Assembly (NCBI RefSeq): GCF_009664975.1
Contig: NZ_WJXB01000001.1
Span: 434,001-498,000, forward strand
Length of the DNA: 64,000 nucleotides
DNA from: Paenibacillus monticola
GTDB taxonomy: Bacteria > Bacillota > Bacilli > Paenibacillales > Paenibacillaceae
Direction of reading: 5' to 3'
Within the stretch, counting starts at the first letter, position 1; every line of letters starts with the position of its first letter. Shown in pieces: positions 53,175-62,686 of the stretch. The notes below the pieces were generated by a model. It had not been told where the DNA came from, searched no databases, and saw nothing but the letters and a program-made list of their open reading frames with translations. The translations under genes and the position numbers were made by a program.

Positions 53175-55453
53175 AAAGAGTTCTAAACTTTCTTATCATT
53201 TTGATTCTGCTGACTACTACCTTGGTCCAAGCCAAGGTAGTAGATGCAGCTGAAACCAAAAGTGCAATTGTAGCGATTCCTGCAAATACGGGCCTCATAG
53301 GAGATGATTATGCGGCAAAGTCGTTTTTGCTGGATCTGCCTGGTGGGGTGTCAACTGCCTCCATTAATGTCAGCACCTTAAAATATACTGGCAACAATGC
53401 TTTAAATGGAGGAATCACAATAGAAAATGGGAAAATCAAATTAAAACTCAATGGAGTTGCTAATACAAAAACGCTAAATAATCTTGTTGGGTACCGTGGA
53501 TCTTATGAATCCTATTATTATACCAACCCAAGTAACTCCATATGGCGTTATTCAGACGGAAGACGTTGGCAAATTAATGAGTACGATGAAGCAAAGGATG
53601 CGTTGAAAACGAAAGACCTTCCGGCAGAGGACAGTGATACACCCTCAGCCCGGCCACCTAGAGTTGTCGTTTCGGCTGCTCCAGCGAAAGATATGGAGTA
53701 TCTCAAATGGTACGATAAGGCGCAAACCAATATCATTGATTCAAAATATATTCTGTCTGCTACGATTACTCCAGTTTTCTATGGTTTACTTTCTTCTTCA
53801 TATATTAAAGAGCCACCCAAATTTAAAAATGGGAAAGTTATTGTTAATTATGCCATTCCTTTTTTTGTGGATGCTGATGGTAAAACCGTAGAACAGCAAT
53901 ATACCAATCAAAATGCCGATGCAAGTCATCCCCTCGTTGGGCATGCCCAAGGCAGGAAATACGAAGTAGATACTTACTACTACTACACCGCTGATGCCAA
54001 AGTTCCCAGCTACAGCTACAGCGGTAGCATATCTTTCAACTACACACCGATATCTACACCTACACTGGATGGTAACGTGAGTGTGGTTAATCCGAGTCCA
54101 AACCCTACCCAGAACAAAGGGAAAGATATTCCGGTATCGCTAAAGATCAAAGGCGACTTGTTGGCCTATACAAGTTCGTCAAACATAGAGGAATGGATAT
54201 TTTATGCGAAGGAAACCGGATCAAATGATGTGAAACAAAAGAAGGATTACAACAAAGTTTTGAACAGTACTCAAACGTTTGATAATTTTGTAATTCCCTT
54301 AGCTAAGTTCAAGAACGGTGATTTTGAACAAGAGTACACGTTGATCGTCACGGTGCGTTTCTCCAAGCCGATTGTGACCGACAACGGAACCGTTACGTCC
54401 TTATCTAAAACCATGAAGGCGACTGTGGGGGTGGGGAATACTCCAATCGATCCCCCGCCAACGAATAACAATAAGCCACCCGTTGCTGTTTTGGATGTGC
54501 CGGATGAAGTGATGGCCGGAGAAGACTTTTTGGTGTACGGGAAGAATTCTTACGATACGGACGGAAAGATTGTTAATTATGATTACGTTGCGCCAGGCAC
54601 GATAGACAAGGTGACCGGGGAATTTGGATTCACATGGTATCCCCTCAGTGCGCTTGGCAGACATACGGTAAGGCTAACCGTAACGGACAACGGCGATCTG
54701 ACCGGATATACCTCTGCAAAAGTCAATGTGGTTCAGCCAGAGCCGGTGGCTGTTATTAAGGTACGAGGCACGAAGAAACAAAACCGGAAGGTGACACTGG
54801 TCAGTACCAGCCGAAGTCCAGAGCATTACCCGATAGACGAAACTAAAACCCAGTGGACCATTACCCCCGTATCGGGCGGAACCGCAGCAGATATTAAATA
54901 CAGTGGCACCCTTACCGGAATGGATAGTAAAGATGTGCTGTTCAAAAAGCCGGGTACATACGAAGCTACAATCACCGTAACGAATACAGCTGGTTTTTCC
55001 GATACGGCATCCATGACCTTTGATATTGTGCCAGACGAGGCCCCTGTTGTTTATATTTCCGTGCCTAACAAAGTGTTCCGGGACCCTGCAAATGGAAGCC
55101 AAGCGGCTGTCGGCCTTAGTGACATGTCATTTTCTCCGGACTTTGACTTTATTGATCACCGAACCTGGGAGTACCGTAGGGATTCGGACAATGACGGAAG
55201 CTTTGACGATGAATCCTGGACGATTTTCAACAATGGCAATGAAACCAACTTTAATTTAAATCTTTCTCAAGTGGGAAGGTACGAAGTCAAAATGACGGCC
55301 ACTGAGAAATTTGACCAGCCGACCATAGATGAATTTGTGAACGCTGCGGATCGGAGAAGTACAGATTCCTACAGTAGTAAACCGGCGCAGCCGTTGACCG
55401 AACGATTGGTCGAAGTCTATAACCGTGCTCCTGTAGTTGACTGGTCATGGTAG
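53171..55453 (+). CDS. Large secreted protein with PKD/Ig-like domains
   Basis: 760 residues. Signal peptide about 1-27 (LNFLIILILLTTTLVQA, cut near VDA-AE). A long N-terminal region of unknown fold is followed by PKD-like domains beginning near residues 433 (PPVAVLDVPDEVMAGEDFLV), 525 (EPVAVIKVRG) and 620 (APVVYISVPNKVFRD). The frame ends abruptly at NRAPVVDWSW, which is how another PKD repeat would begin, so the 3' part may have been lost. ATGA overlap with the preceding gene. Confidence 0.75.
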   Translation: MKRVLNFLIILILLTTTLVQAKVVDAAETKSAIVAIPANTGLIGDDYAAKSFLLDLPGGVSTASINVSTLKYTGNNALNGGITIENGKIKLKLNGVANTKTLNNLVGYRGSYESYYYTNPSNSIWRYSDGRRWQINEYDEAKDALKTKDLPAEDSDTPSARPPRVVVSAAPAKDMEYLKWYDKAQTNIIDSKYILSATITPVFYGLLSSSYIKEPPKFKNGKVIVNYAIPFFVDADGKTVEQQYTNQNADASHPLVGHAQGRKYEVDTYYYYTADAKVPSYSYSGSISFNYTPISTPTLDGNVSVVNPSPNPTQNKGKDIPVSLKIKGDLLAYTSSSNIEEWIFYAKETGSNDVKQKKDYNKVLNSTQTFDNFVIPLAKFKNGDFEQEYTLIVTVRFSKPIVTDNGTVTSLSKTMKATVGVGNTPIDPPPTNNNKPPVAVLDVPDEVMAGEDFLVYGKNSYDTDGKIVNYDYVAPGTIDKVTGEFGFTWYPLSALGRHTVRLTVTDNGDLTGYTSAKVNVVQPEPVAVIKVRGTKKQNRKVTLVSTSRSPEHYPIDETKTQWTITPVSGGTAADIKYSGTLTGMDSKDVLFKKPGTYEATITVTNTAGFSDTASMTFDIVPDEAPVVYISVPNKVFRDPANGSQAAVGLSDMSFSPDFDFIDHRTWEYRRDSDNDGSFDDESWTIFNNGNETNFNLNLSQVGRYEVKMTATEKFDQPTIDEFVNAADRRSTDSYSSKPAQPLTERLVEVYNRAPVVDWSW

Positions 55454-55470
55454 ACGAAGGAGAACCTAAA

Positions 55471-58400
55471 ATGAAAATGTGGATCAAGCGGATTACGATA
55501 TTCATCCTAGTCATTACACTCTTACCCTGGATGGGCATGAAGACGGAACGTGCAGCTGCGGCAGGCGAGGTTGTTGAATACAACGATTACACTAGTCCAG
55601 CCAGGAGTTATGTTCAATCTCGCCCACCAGCTAGTTATGAGGGAGATTCAAATTGGTATCCAAGTACTATGTATGCGGATTTCCCAGCAAACACGTTCTC
55701 TGTTAAATGGGATCAAGTCCGAAAATTACTATATGTTGATATGAGCAATTCGTTTATGCCCACGAGATGGGAACTGTATCGAGAGACACTGGGCGGACAA
55801 CCCAAAAATCCTGGTAGGGATAAAGCCTATCATGGATATTATACTTTGTGGACCCAGAGTATTGAGTTAGTATACAAAGACGGTACGGCTGAAACTTTAG
55901 CTAGTTTGGCTAGTGGTTGGGGTGGACCAATGTACCAAAATGGGAACTTGGCGGGGTATGAAAATGCACTTGCAGGGCAGTGGAGCAACATCACAGCTTC
56001 GCCATTGTCGTATCATCCTATTATTTTTGATGATCACTGGCCTGATGGGTTTTATCCGGATTATAATTCTAAATCTATCATCCCACACTCTGAATATATT
56101 CAGTATGATAGGGATAAAATCCCTGCATATTTAAGAATAAGAATAGAGTTATCTGAACTATATGGATTCTATGATGCAATGAATTTCAATGGTACAGCAC
56201 GTTACCCTTACACGATTTCTGATGTGCAGACCATTCCCCTTACGACCAATAAGAAACCCAATATCACACTTACCTCCCAGCCGAACCAGACCGTCATGAA
56301 CGATTCTGGTTTCAGCACCTATAACCTGGAAGGGTATGTGCAGGATGTAGATAATGACACGGTGGATGTGATCGCAGAGATTCCCAATGTGTTTTACAAG
56401 AAAATTACGCTGGCGAATACAGGGTCACCCAAAAATTTTAGCATACCCATTGATATATTGAGTGAAGGAATTCCGCCGGGGCAATACACAGTAAACGTGA
56501 AAGTCGTTGATCCCTTTAATATGAAAGCAGAAGCGTCAACGAGCTTTAACGTCACGAATCGGCTGAGGAATAAGGCCTTTTTCCTGATCAATTCGCCCAT
56601 CGATATCGGTACATCGTATACAGACTTTGAAAATGATCCGAAGTATGCGGATCGCTTCCGCTACGATCAGGACCCGAGCATCTTTGATAACGCAATGGGC
56701 ATGATTTCCGACTCCGGACTTTGGCGCAGCAGCAAGTATACATCCTTTCCGTATACCGGGGCGTACATAGCCATACATCAAGCAAGAGATAATCCAAATA
56801 GTGATGATCGGTTTGATGGGTACCGCCTTTGGAGTAGGGATAATTTGTCTAGTATGACTTTTATGATCCATCGGAAACCAGTAGCTCTATTTTCTGCGAA
56901 GTTGGTGAATGGTAGCCTACAGCTCACTGACAGCTCATATGACTTAGACCATATTACATCGCCCAGCAAGGGCTTAGTGACTTGGCAATGGCAATATCGA
57001 AAGGCTGGCGCAGAGGTATGGACCGAAGGTCAACCCCCGGCACAATTACCAAGTAACGATGCTTATGAAATCCGGTTGAGAGTGAGAGACGTTGACGGCT
57101 CCAACGGGTTAGGAGTGTGGTCTGATTGGCTTCAACAAACCGTGGGCAGTGCTGCTAATCTCCCTCCGGTTGCCCTCTTTACGGTTAGCGCCAACTCCAT
57201 TTCCTATCGGAAAGCAACAGCGATTACAGACAAATCCTTTGATCCGGATAATGACCCTCTTGACATTTACAGCTGGTCTGTAGTCAAAGACGGATGGAAT
57301 ACCGTGTGGTCCAGCTGGAGTGGGGCAACCGTACCACCTAATATTGCGGCTTACGGAGTGGGCAACTACCAAGTCAATTTACAGGTACATGATAACCGGG
57401 GATTGTGGTCCAATACCTACAGTCAAAATGTACAGGTGCTTAATAGCCCTCCGATTGCTAGTTTTACAATGGCGAACGAAGTATACCGGGATACTGTGGT
57501 GCCGATGAATAATTTGACTCCTGACCCGGACGCTGATGGAGATTCTTTAAATTATAATTGGTACAGCCGATTGAATAACGGAAATTATTACTGGACCGGA
57601 AACAACCGAAATCAATCCGTCCGGATCAAGGATCTGCTCTCTAGTAGTGGCATTTCGGATAAAGCAGCCATTTCAGATGGATGGGAAATACGGCTGAATG
57701 TGTCGGACGGCAGCCTGACATCGTATGCTACGCAGCTGTTTTCGGTCAAAAATCATATTCCAACGGCAGAAATTGCGGGGGGATCCACTGCGTATCAATA
57801 TGATACATTGACCTTTGGTAACAAGGATAATGACCAGGATACATCGGATCAATCCAGCCTGATATATTACTGGAGAGTCACGGACAGCAACCATCAAATT
57901 TCGCTGTTTCAGACACCGAGTATCAATGTTATCTTTGATGATTTTGGTGTGTACACTCTAGAACACTGGGTAGTGGACCAGATTGGTGACAAGTCTAATA
58001 TAGCTTCGTTAAAGGTAAATGTGGTTCAGAATTTGGCTCCTTCCGTCACTCTCACTTCACCAGCCGGAACACCGGGAAACCCTACTGTACTTGATGCAGA
58101 GTTACAGGGAGATCCACTGATTGGTTGGACCTATGCCGATCCGGAGAACGATCCACAGGAAAAATACAGATTGGAGTTTTTTACGAAAGATGGCATTTTG
58201 GCCAAAACAATAGAGAATGCAGATCCTACAGGCAACCTGCGGCAGTATCAGGTACCTAATCCAACCTTTGAGCGGTTCGTTAATTTTAGTTTATATGCCC
58301 GAGCTTACTCTAAGGGTTCGTGGTCGGAAGTGTCCAACGAAAAGGCATTTATTATTGATAACCCACCGCATGCTGGCTTTAGCCTGGTGACGGATACAGG

Positions 58401-59376
58401 AATGGATGCTACAAAGGTACCGATCTATCGGACGGATATTCTTAACATCAAGAGCACAGCTACGGATCTGGACGAGCCGAAGGGAGATACTATTAACTAT
58501 AAGTATATTCTTAAGCCCCAAACCGGAATTGAAGGATTAGCGAGCACTCAGGGGGATTTCACGAAGCAATTTGCCTCAAATGGGGTTTTTACGTATCGTC
58601 AAATCGTTACGGATTCGCTTGGCCTCTTTCGTGAGATTACGCATAGCCTCACGGTTGTAAACCGTATACCTATGGTAAATATCACCTATCCGACCAGTAC
58701 CACTCAAGCTAACCCGACCATTGCTAGTACACTTACTCCCATCATAAAATGGGATTACCAAGATGAGGACGAGGATCTACAGCAGAGCTATAAGGTTCGG
58801 ATTATAAATCTAGCCACAGGAGCTATCAAAGTTCAGTCCGTTGAACAGGTATCCAGTGCTAATCAATGGCAGATACCCGCCGGTGCACTAATCGAAAATG
58901 AAAAGTATGCGGTAGAGGTTGAGGTTTTTGATGGTTATGACTGGAGCAGCGTGTCGCCGCGCAAATATTTCATGGTCAATCTCCTGAGTATTAAAGGCGG
59001 GGTACAGCATACGGAAGAATGGAATAACAATCGTAAAGGGTACAATCTCAAACAGAGTGGTAATGAGGAAAGTCCAAGAGGATACAATGTCTATTGGGCT
59101 GGAGAGTGCTTTGTCCTGCAGGGAATAGCAACAGGTCTTCCAGATACTGTAGAGGTCACTATGACCGGGGGATACACCACACAGCTCAGTCCAACCAGCA
59201 GTGCTAAATCGCTTTGGACCGGTGAAATGTTTGATTCTTCCTTTGAGAAGCTGCCGAACGGTCCTGTCACGTTTACCTTTACAGCCCAAAATGAGTACAA
59301 TACAAAAATTGATATAGTCACTGTTGTGATCTCCGATAACTGGTCAGAGTATTTTCGGAGTCATCGAATTAAATAG
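55471..59376 (+). CDS. Very large secreted protein with repeated PKD/Ig-like domains
   Basis: About 1301 residues. Signal peptide about 1-30 (IKRITIFILVITLLPWMGMK, cut near AAAA-GE). The N-terminal 230 residues are unlike anything I know. Then a chain of PKD/cadherin-like repeats follows, marked by NLPPVALFTVSANSISYRKA, NSPPIASFTMANEVYRDTVV, NPPHAGFSLVTDTG and similar starts, with Asp-rich turns (DPDNDP, DPDADGDS) that may bind calcium. No SLH, LPXTG or other anchor. ATG at 55471 follows AAGGAGAA. Confidence 0.75.
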   Translation: MKMWIKRITIFILVITLLPWMGMKTERAAAAGEVVEYNDYTSPARSYVQSRPPASYEGDSNWYPSTMYADFPANTFSVKWDQVRKLLYVDMSNSFMPTRWELYRETLGGQPKNPGRDKAYHGYYTLWTQSIELVYKDGTAETLASLASGWGGPMYQNGNLAGYENALAGQWSNITASPLSYHPIIFDDHWPDGFYPDYNSKSIIPHSEYIQYDRDKIPAYLRIRIELSELYGFYDAMNFNGTARYPYTISDVQTIPLTTNKKPNITLTSQPNQTVMNDSGFSTYNLEGYVQDVDNDTVDVIAEIPNVFYKKITLANTGSPKNFSIPIDILSEGIPPGQYTVNVKVVDPFNMKAEASTSFNVTNRLRNKAFFLINSPIDIGTSYTDFENDPKYADRFRYDQDPSIFDNAMGMISDSGLWRSSKYTSFPYTGAYIAIHQARDNPNSDDRFDGYRLWSRDNLSSMTFMIHRKPVALFSAKLVNGSLQLTDSSYDLDHITSPSKGLVTWQWQYRKAGAEVWTEGQPPAQLPSNDAYEIRLRVRDVDGSNGLGVWSDWLQQTVGSAANLPPVALFTVSANSISYRKATAITDKSFDPDNDPLDIYSWSVVKDGWNTVWSSWSGATVPPNIAAYGVGNYQVNLQVHDNRGLWSNTYSQNVQVLNSPPIASFTMANEVYRDTVVPMNNLTPDPDADGDSLNYNWYSRLNNGNYYWTGNNRNQSVRIKDLLSSSGISDKAAISDGWEIRLNVSDGSLTSYATQLFSVKNHIPTAEIAGGSTAYQYDTLTFGNKDNDQDTSDQSSLIYYWRVTDSNHQISLFQTPSINVIFDDFGVYTLEHWVVDQIGDKSNIASLKVNVVQNLAPSVTLTSPAGTPGNPTVLDAELQGDPLIGWTYADPENDPQEKYRLEFFTKDGILAKTIENADPTGNLRQYQVPNPTFERFVNFSLYARAYSKGSWSEVSNEKAFIIDNPPHAGFSLVTDTGMDATKVPIYRTDILNIKSTATDLDEPKGDTINYKYILKPQTGIEGLASTQGDFTKQFASNGVFTYRQIVTDSLGLFREITHSLTVVNRIPMVNITYPTSTTQANPTIASTLTPIIKWDYQDEDEDLQQSYKVRIINLATGAIKVQSVEQVSSANQWQIPAGALIENEKYAVEVEVFDGYDWSSVSPRKYFMVNLLSIKGGVQHTEEWNNNRKGYNLKQSGNEESPRGYNVYWAGECFVLQGIATGLPDTVEVTMTGGYTTQLSPTSSAKSLWTGEMFDSSFEKLPNGPVTFTFTAQNEYNTKIDIVTVVISDNWSEYFRSHRIK

Positions 59377-59397
59377 ATCATAGGGTACTACTGAGAT

Positions 59398-59427
59398 AAC
59401 CGCCTACTTAAATAGGCGGTTTTTTTA
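59398..59427 (+). terminator. Terminator of the exoprotein operon
   Basis: AACCGCCTA / TAGGCGGTT stem with a CTTAAA-type loop and TTTTTTT tail, 22 bases after the last exoprotein gene. Confidence 0.88.
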
Positions 59428-59602
59428 ATAGCTGTAGCTATAGTAGATAGGATGCGCGAAGGGCCCGCTTTTTGTTTCGACTAAATTTCCGACTAATTGT
59501 ACACGTTTTCATTAAAAATTATTAACGTTTTGTGTTTTAGAATCATATATCGACAATATTCCTCTTACTTTGCAAATATAGTGGAGTATATTATGGATTA
59601 TT

Positions 59603-59627
59603 AAGAATAATTTGTATTCTTATTCTT
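59603..59627. promoter_or_regulatory. Inverted repeat before the dehydrogenase/GH13 operon
   Basis: AAGAATAA and TTATTCTT, perfect 8-base arms around nine bases, 27 bases before the first start codon. Possible operator; AT-rich, so chance cannot be excluded. Confidence 0.3.
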
Positions 59628-59653
59628 TATCAAAAGTATATAAGGAGGTACAA

Positions 59654-60694
59654 ATGAAAGCACTGGTATGGACATCCAATCACAAGCTGGACCTAGGCGA
59701 AAGGGAAGCACCACAGATTGCAGCGCCGGATGAGGTGAAAATCCGGATCGAAATGACCGGCATATGCGGCACGGATTTAGCGGTCTTTAGCGGTAAAGAG
59801 GAGGGCGTTCCCGGGGTTATTCGTGGTCATGAGGCGGTAGGAACCGTTGTTGAAATTGGTGGCAATGTCGACCGCGTGAAGGTGGGAGATCGCGTAGTTA
59901 TTGATCCGAATCAAAGCTGCGGTCAATGTTATTTTTGTCTGAAGAAACAGCCTCACCTTTGTACGGGCACCGATGGCAACGGGATGCCTATTGCAGGCTT
60001 AAATAAAGATGGAACATTTACTTTTTTTTATTTATGTGCGCAAACGTTTGCGCATCGTCTTCCAGATCATATGAGCTGGGAGGCGGGGGTTTTGATCGAG
60101 CCGCTTGCATGTGTGCTGCACAATTTTAATGAGGCTCACATTTCAGCTGACGATAAGGTACTCATTCTTGGATCAGGTCCGATGGGGATTTTGTGTCAAA
60201 TGGTCAGCAAATCAAAAGCAGCGATTACGGTTGCGACGGAAATTAATCCTTATAGGTACGCCTTTGCAAGAGAGATTTCAGATTTCGTTCTGACGCCTTC
60301 CCAACTGAATGAAGCTACCGTAAACGAGATCTGTGCAGGCCACAAGTTTGATCTGATTATAGACACTGTTGGCACTCAGCTCGAAATTGCTGAGCAGTGG
60401 ATTGAGCGTGGAGGACGCATCGTTCCTTTCGGTATTAATGCGAAGTACCAGTACACGTTTTCTCCTACGAAGTTCGTACAGCGGGCAATCAAAATTATCG
60501 CTGCAGGAGAATATCGCTTCATGTTCGAGGAGGCTTTGCGATTTGCCGCCGAGATGCCGGATTTGAAACGTCTCGTGACCAGAAAAGTAAAGCTGGAGCA
60601 GCACGAAGCGGCGATTAACGAACTGCTCGGCTATGATTTGAACTCTTTGAAGGAGGTGAAGTGTGAAACCTTAAAGACGGTTTTTGTTCCGTAA
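59654..60694 (+). CDS. Zinc-dependent medium-chain alcohol dehydrogenase
   Basis: About 346 residues. Catalytic zinc ligands Cys38 (GICGTD) and His59-Glu60 (RGHEAVG), structural zinc Cys89, 92, 95 and 103 (SCGQCYFCLKKQPHLC), and the NAD(P) Rossmann motif VLILGSGPMGILCQM are all present. It resembles sorbitol/threonine-dehydrogenase-like enzymes that oxidise sugar alcohols or secondary alcohols. ATG at 59654 behind AAGGAGG. First gene of a four-gene operon with a GH13 protein, so a sugar-derived substrate is likely. Confidence 0.9.
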   Translation: MKALVWTSNHKLDLGEREAPQIAAPDEVKIRIEMTGICGTDLAVFSGKEEGVPGVIRGHEAVGTVVEIGGNVDRVKVGDRVVIDPNQSCGQCYFCLKKQPHLCTGTDGNGMPIAGLNKDGTFTFFYLCAQTFAHRLPDHMSWEAGVLIEPLACVLHNFNEAHISADDKVLILGSGPMGILCQMVSKSKAAITVATEINPYRYAFAREISDFVLTPSQLNEATVNEICAGHKFDLIIDTVGTQLEIAEQWIERGGRIVPFGINAKYQYTFSPTKFVQRAIKIIAAGEYRFMFEEALRFAAEMPDLKRLVTRKVKLEQHEAAINELLGYDLNSLKEVKCETLKTVFVP

Positions 60695-60729
60695 CGCGAA
60701 TCCACAACAAGGCGAGGAGAAACCTGCTG

Positions 60730-62658
60730 ATGAACAAAAAGAGCAAATTAAGACTCGTTCAGGATTACTTGTCTATCCACAAAGATAAAGAGATGGAGCC
60801 GATCTGGATACCGGCGGTTTGGAACGAATGTCGATATGAATGCATTCTCGCAGAGGAAGAAGGAGAGATTTACGTTCACCCATATAATTTTTTAACGGAG
60901 CATTTGCAGTATTTGTCCAAGCTTTCGTGGAAGTATTCGCTCAAGGAACACACGGATCTGGACGTCAGTGCAATCTATTCCTCACTCGTTCGCTACTCGA
61001 CAGCTTGGGACTACAAACATGACGGAACAATCGAATCCGGTACTTTTTTGCGTTTCATTATTCTTCTGCCGCTACTGAAAAAAATGGGCATCAATATCTT
61101 GTACATGCTTCCGATTAACCGGTACAGCAAGCTGAATCTGAAAGGAGACATTGGATCGCCTTACGCCGTGCAATCGCTGTTCCATATAGACCAGAACCTG
61201 CATGACAGCCTGCTGGACGGCATGGGGAATTTCACGATTCACGATGAACTTGGCGCTCTGGTAGAAGCTTGCCATTTGCTTGATATTAAGGTCGTTATCG
61301 ATTTCATACCTCGCGTAACGGCGAGAAATAGTGAGTTCATCGCCGAGCACCCGGATTGGGTCTACTGGATTAACAACGAAGAGCTGGAGGGCTTTGCGCC
61401 CCCTTTAATTCCGGAGCTTGGTTTTTTTGAGGAGTGCACACCTGGAAAGTTGGAGACAATCTATCACAGCCAGAAGACGGCGGCGTTCCTTTCGAAGTTT
61501 TCGCTGCCACCAAACGAGCTGAATCCGGTTCTCTGGGAGCAACTGAAGCAGAGAGTGGCGAAGACCGGAGAAGAAATATTGACTTTGGTGGAGCAAGAGA
61601 TGGGAATAACGACTTCGCCTGCGCATTCCGATTGGATCAATGACGTTCAACCGATCTGGACCGATATTACATTTCTGCGTCTCTACAAGGATTTCTCACC
61701 GCAGGTCAGGAATTTTATAAGCTCCAATCAGGCACCCTATGTCCTTTTCGATACGATCAAATGCAACGATTACCCAGGAGAAGAGCCTAACCTCGAACTG
61801 TGGGACGTTCTAGAGAGGGCGGTACGATTTAGTCTTGAAACGTATAACATTGACGGTTTCCGCATCGATATCGGACATGTGCTTCCGACTCCGCTGCTGA
61901 CCTGCATTTTCGACACGATTAAAGAGATTAATCCAAATGCGATATTGATCAGTGAAGACTTGTTTAATCGCAACCACCTGAAAGCGGCCAATACTGGCTA
62001 CAACATTATGCTTGGCAGCGGATGGAATGTCATGACGCAAATTACCAAGGACAATCTCGTTTCATTCCTAGAGGAGCTGACTAATTTAAAGATTCATGTG
62101 TTTGCCTGTGCAGAAACGGCCGATACTCCTCGTATCACAAGCCGCGGCGGCGTCGAGTTAGCCCGTATGATCGCGGTATTTAATCAATTTCTTCCAAACG
62201 CGATTCCGTATATAACGACCGGCTTTGAGATGAATGAGGAGCAGCCCTTGAACTGCGGACTGGGAGATAATACGAATGGAGCCGACATCCCGCGCGCTTT
62301 TTTTAACGTCATGCGAATTAATTGGACGAATCCTGCGTCGATGCTGCCGCTGCTGGCTCAGCTAAGAGACCTCAAGAAGGACTGGCTCGGGCTAGTCAAG
62401 CCGGAAAACTTCTTCGTAGCTCTTTCACCCGATAACGTTGTGCTTTATGGGTATATGTATGGAGATCAAACACTGATTTGCTGCTTTAACCTGAGCGCAG
62501 ATGCTTCCGCCCACGTTGATTTGAAGGCAGCCGTACCTGGCCGCAGCCCAATGACCGTTAAGCTGGACAGCTCCTTAACAGCCAGCATTGCAGGTCAAAC
62601 ACTCAATAGTTTGCTGCTTGCGCCTAATCAAGCTTTAGTGCTCGTAAACCAAAAATAG
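60730..62658 (+). CDS. Divergent GH13 (alpha-amylase-family) protein, cytoplasmic
   Basis: 642 residues, no signal peptide. A TIM barrel of GH13 type is indicated by MGINILYMLPINRYSK, region I-like VVIDFIPRVTARNSEFIAEH, region II DGFRIDIGH with nucleophile Asp380, and region III ILISEDLF with acid/base Glu409. Region IV reads ETADTPR (462-468), where GH13 enzymes normally have NHDxxR, so the conserved His is Ala. The C-terminal beta domain is present. It may transfer glucosyl groups to a small acceptor rather than degrade starch. Family confident, activity unknown. Confidence 0.82.
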   Translation: MNKKSKLRLVQDYLSIHKDKEMEPIWIPAVWNECRYECILAEEEGEIYVHPYNFLTEHLQYLSKLSWKYSLKEHTDLDVSAIYSSLVRYSTAWDYKHDGTIESGTFLRFIILLPLLKKMGINILYMLPINRYSKLNLKGDIGSPYAVQSLFHIDQNLHDSLLDGMGNFTIHDELGALVEACHLLDIKVVIDFIPRVTARNSEFIAEHPDWVYWINNEELEGFAPPLIPELGFFEECTPGKLETIYHSQKTAAFLSKFSLPPNELNPVLWEQLKQRVAKTGEEILTLVEQEMGITTSPAHSDWINDVQPIWTDITFLRLYKDFSPQVRNFISSNQAPYVLFDTIKCNDYPGEEPNLELWDVLERAVRFSLETYNIDGFRIDIGHVLPTPLLTCIFDTIKEINPNAILISEDLFNRNHLKAANTGYNIMLGSGWNVMTQITKDNLVSFLEELTNLKIHVFACAETADTPRITSRGGVELARMIAVFNQFLPNAIPYITTGFEMNEEQPLNCGLGDNTNGADIPRAFFNVMRINWTNPASMLPLLAQLRDLKKDWLGLVKPENFFVALSPDNVVLYGYMYGDQTLICCFNLSADASAHVDLKAAVPGRSPMTVKLDSSLTASIAGQTLNSLLLAPNQALVLVNQK

Positions 62659-62686
62659 ATGCCTCATCCAAAGGAGAGAGCCTGCG

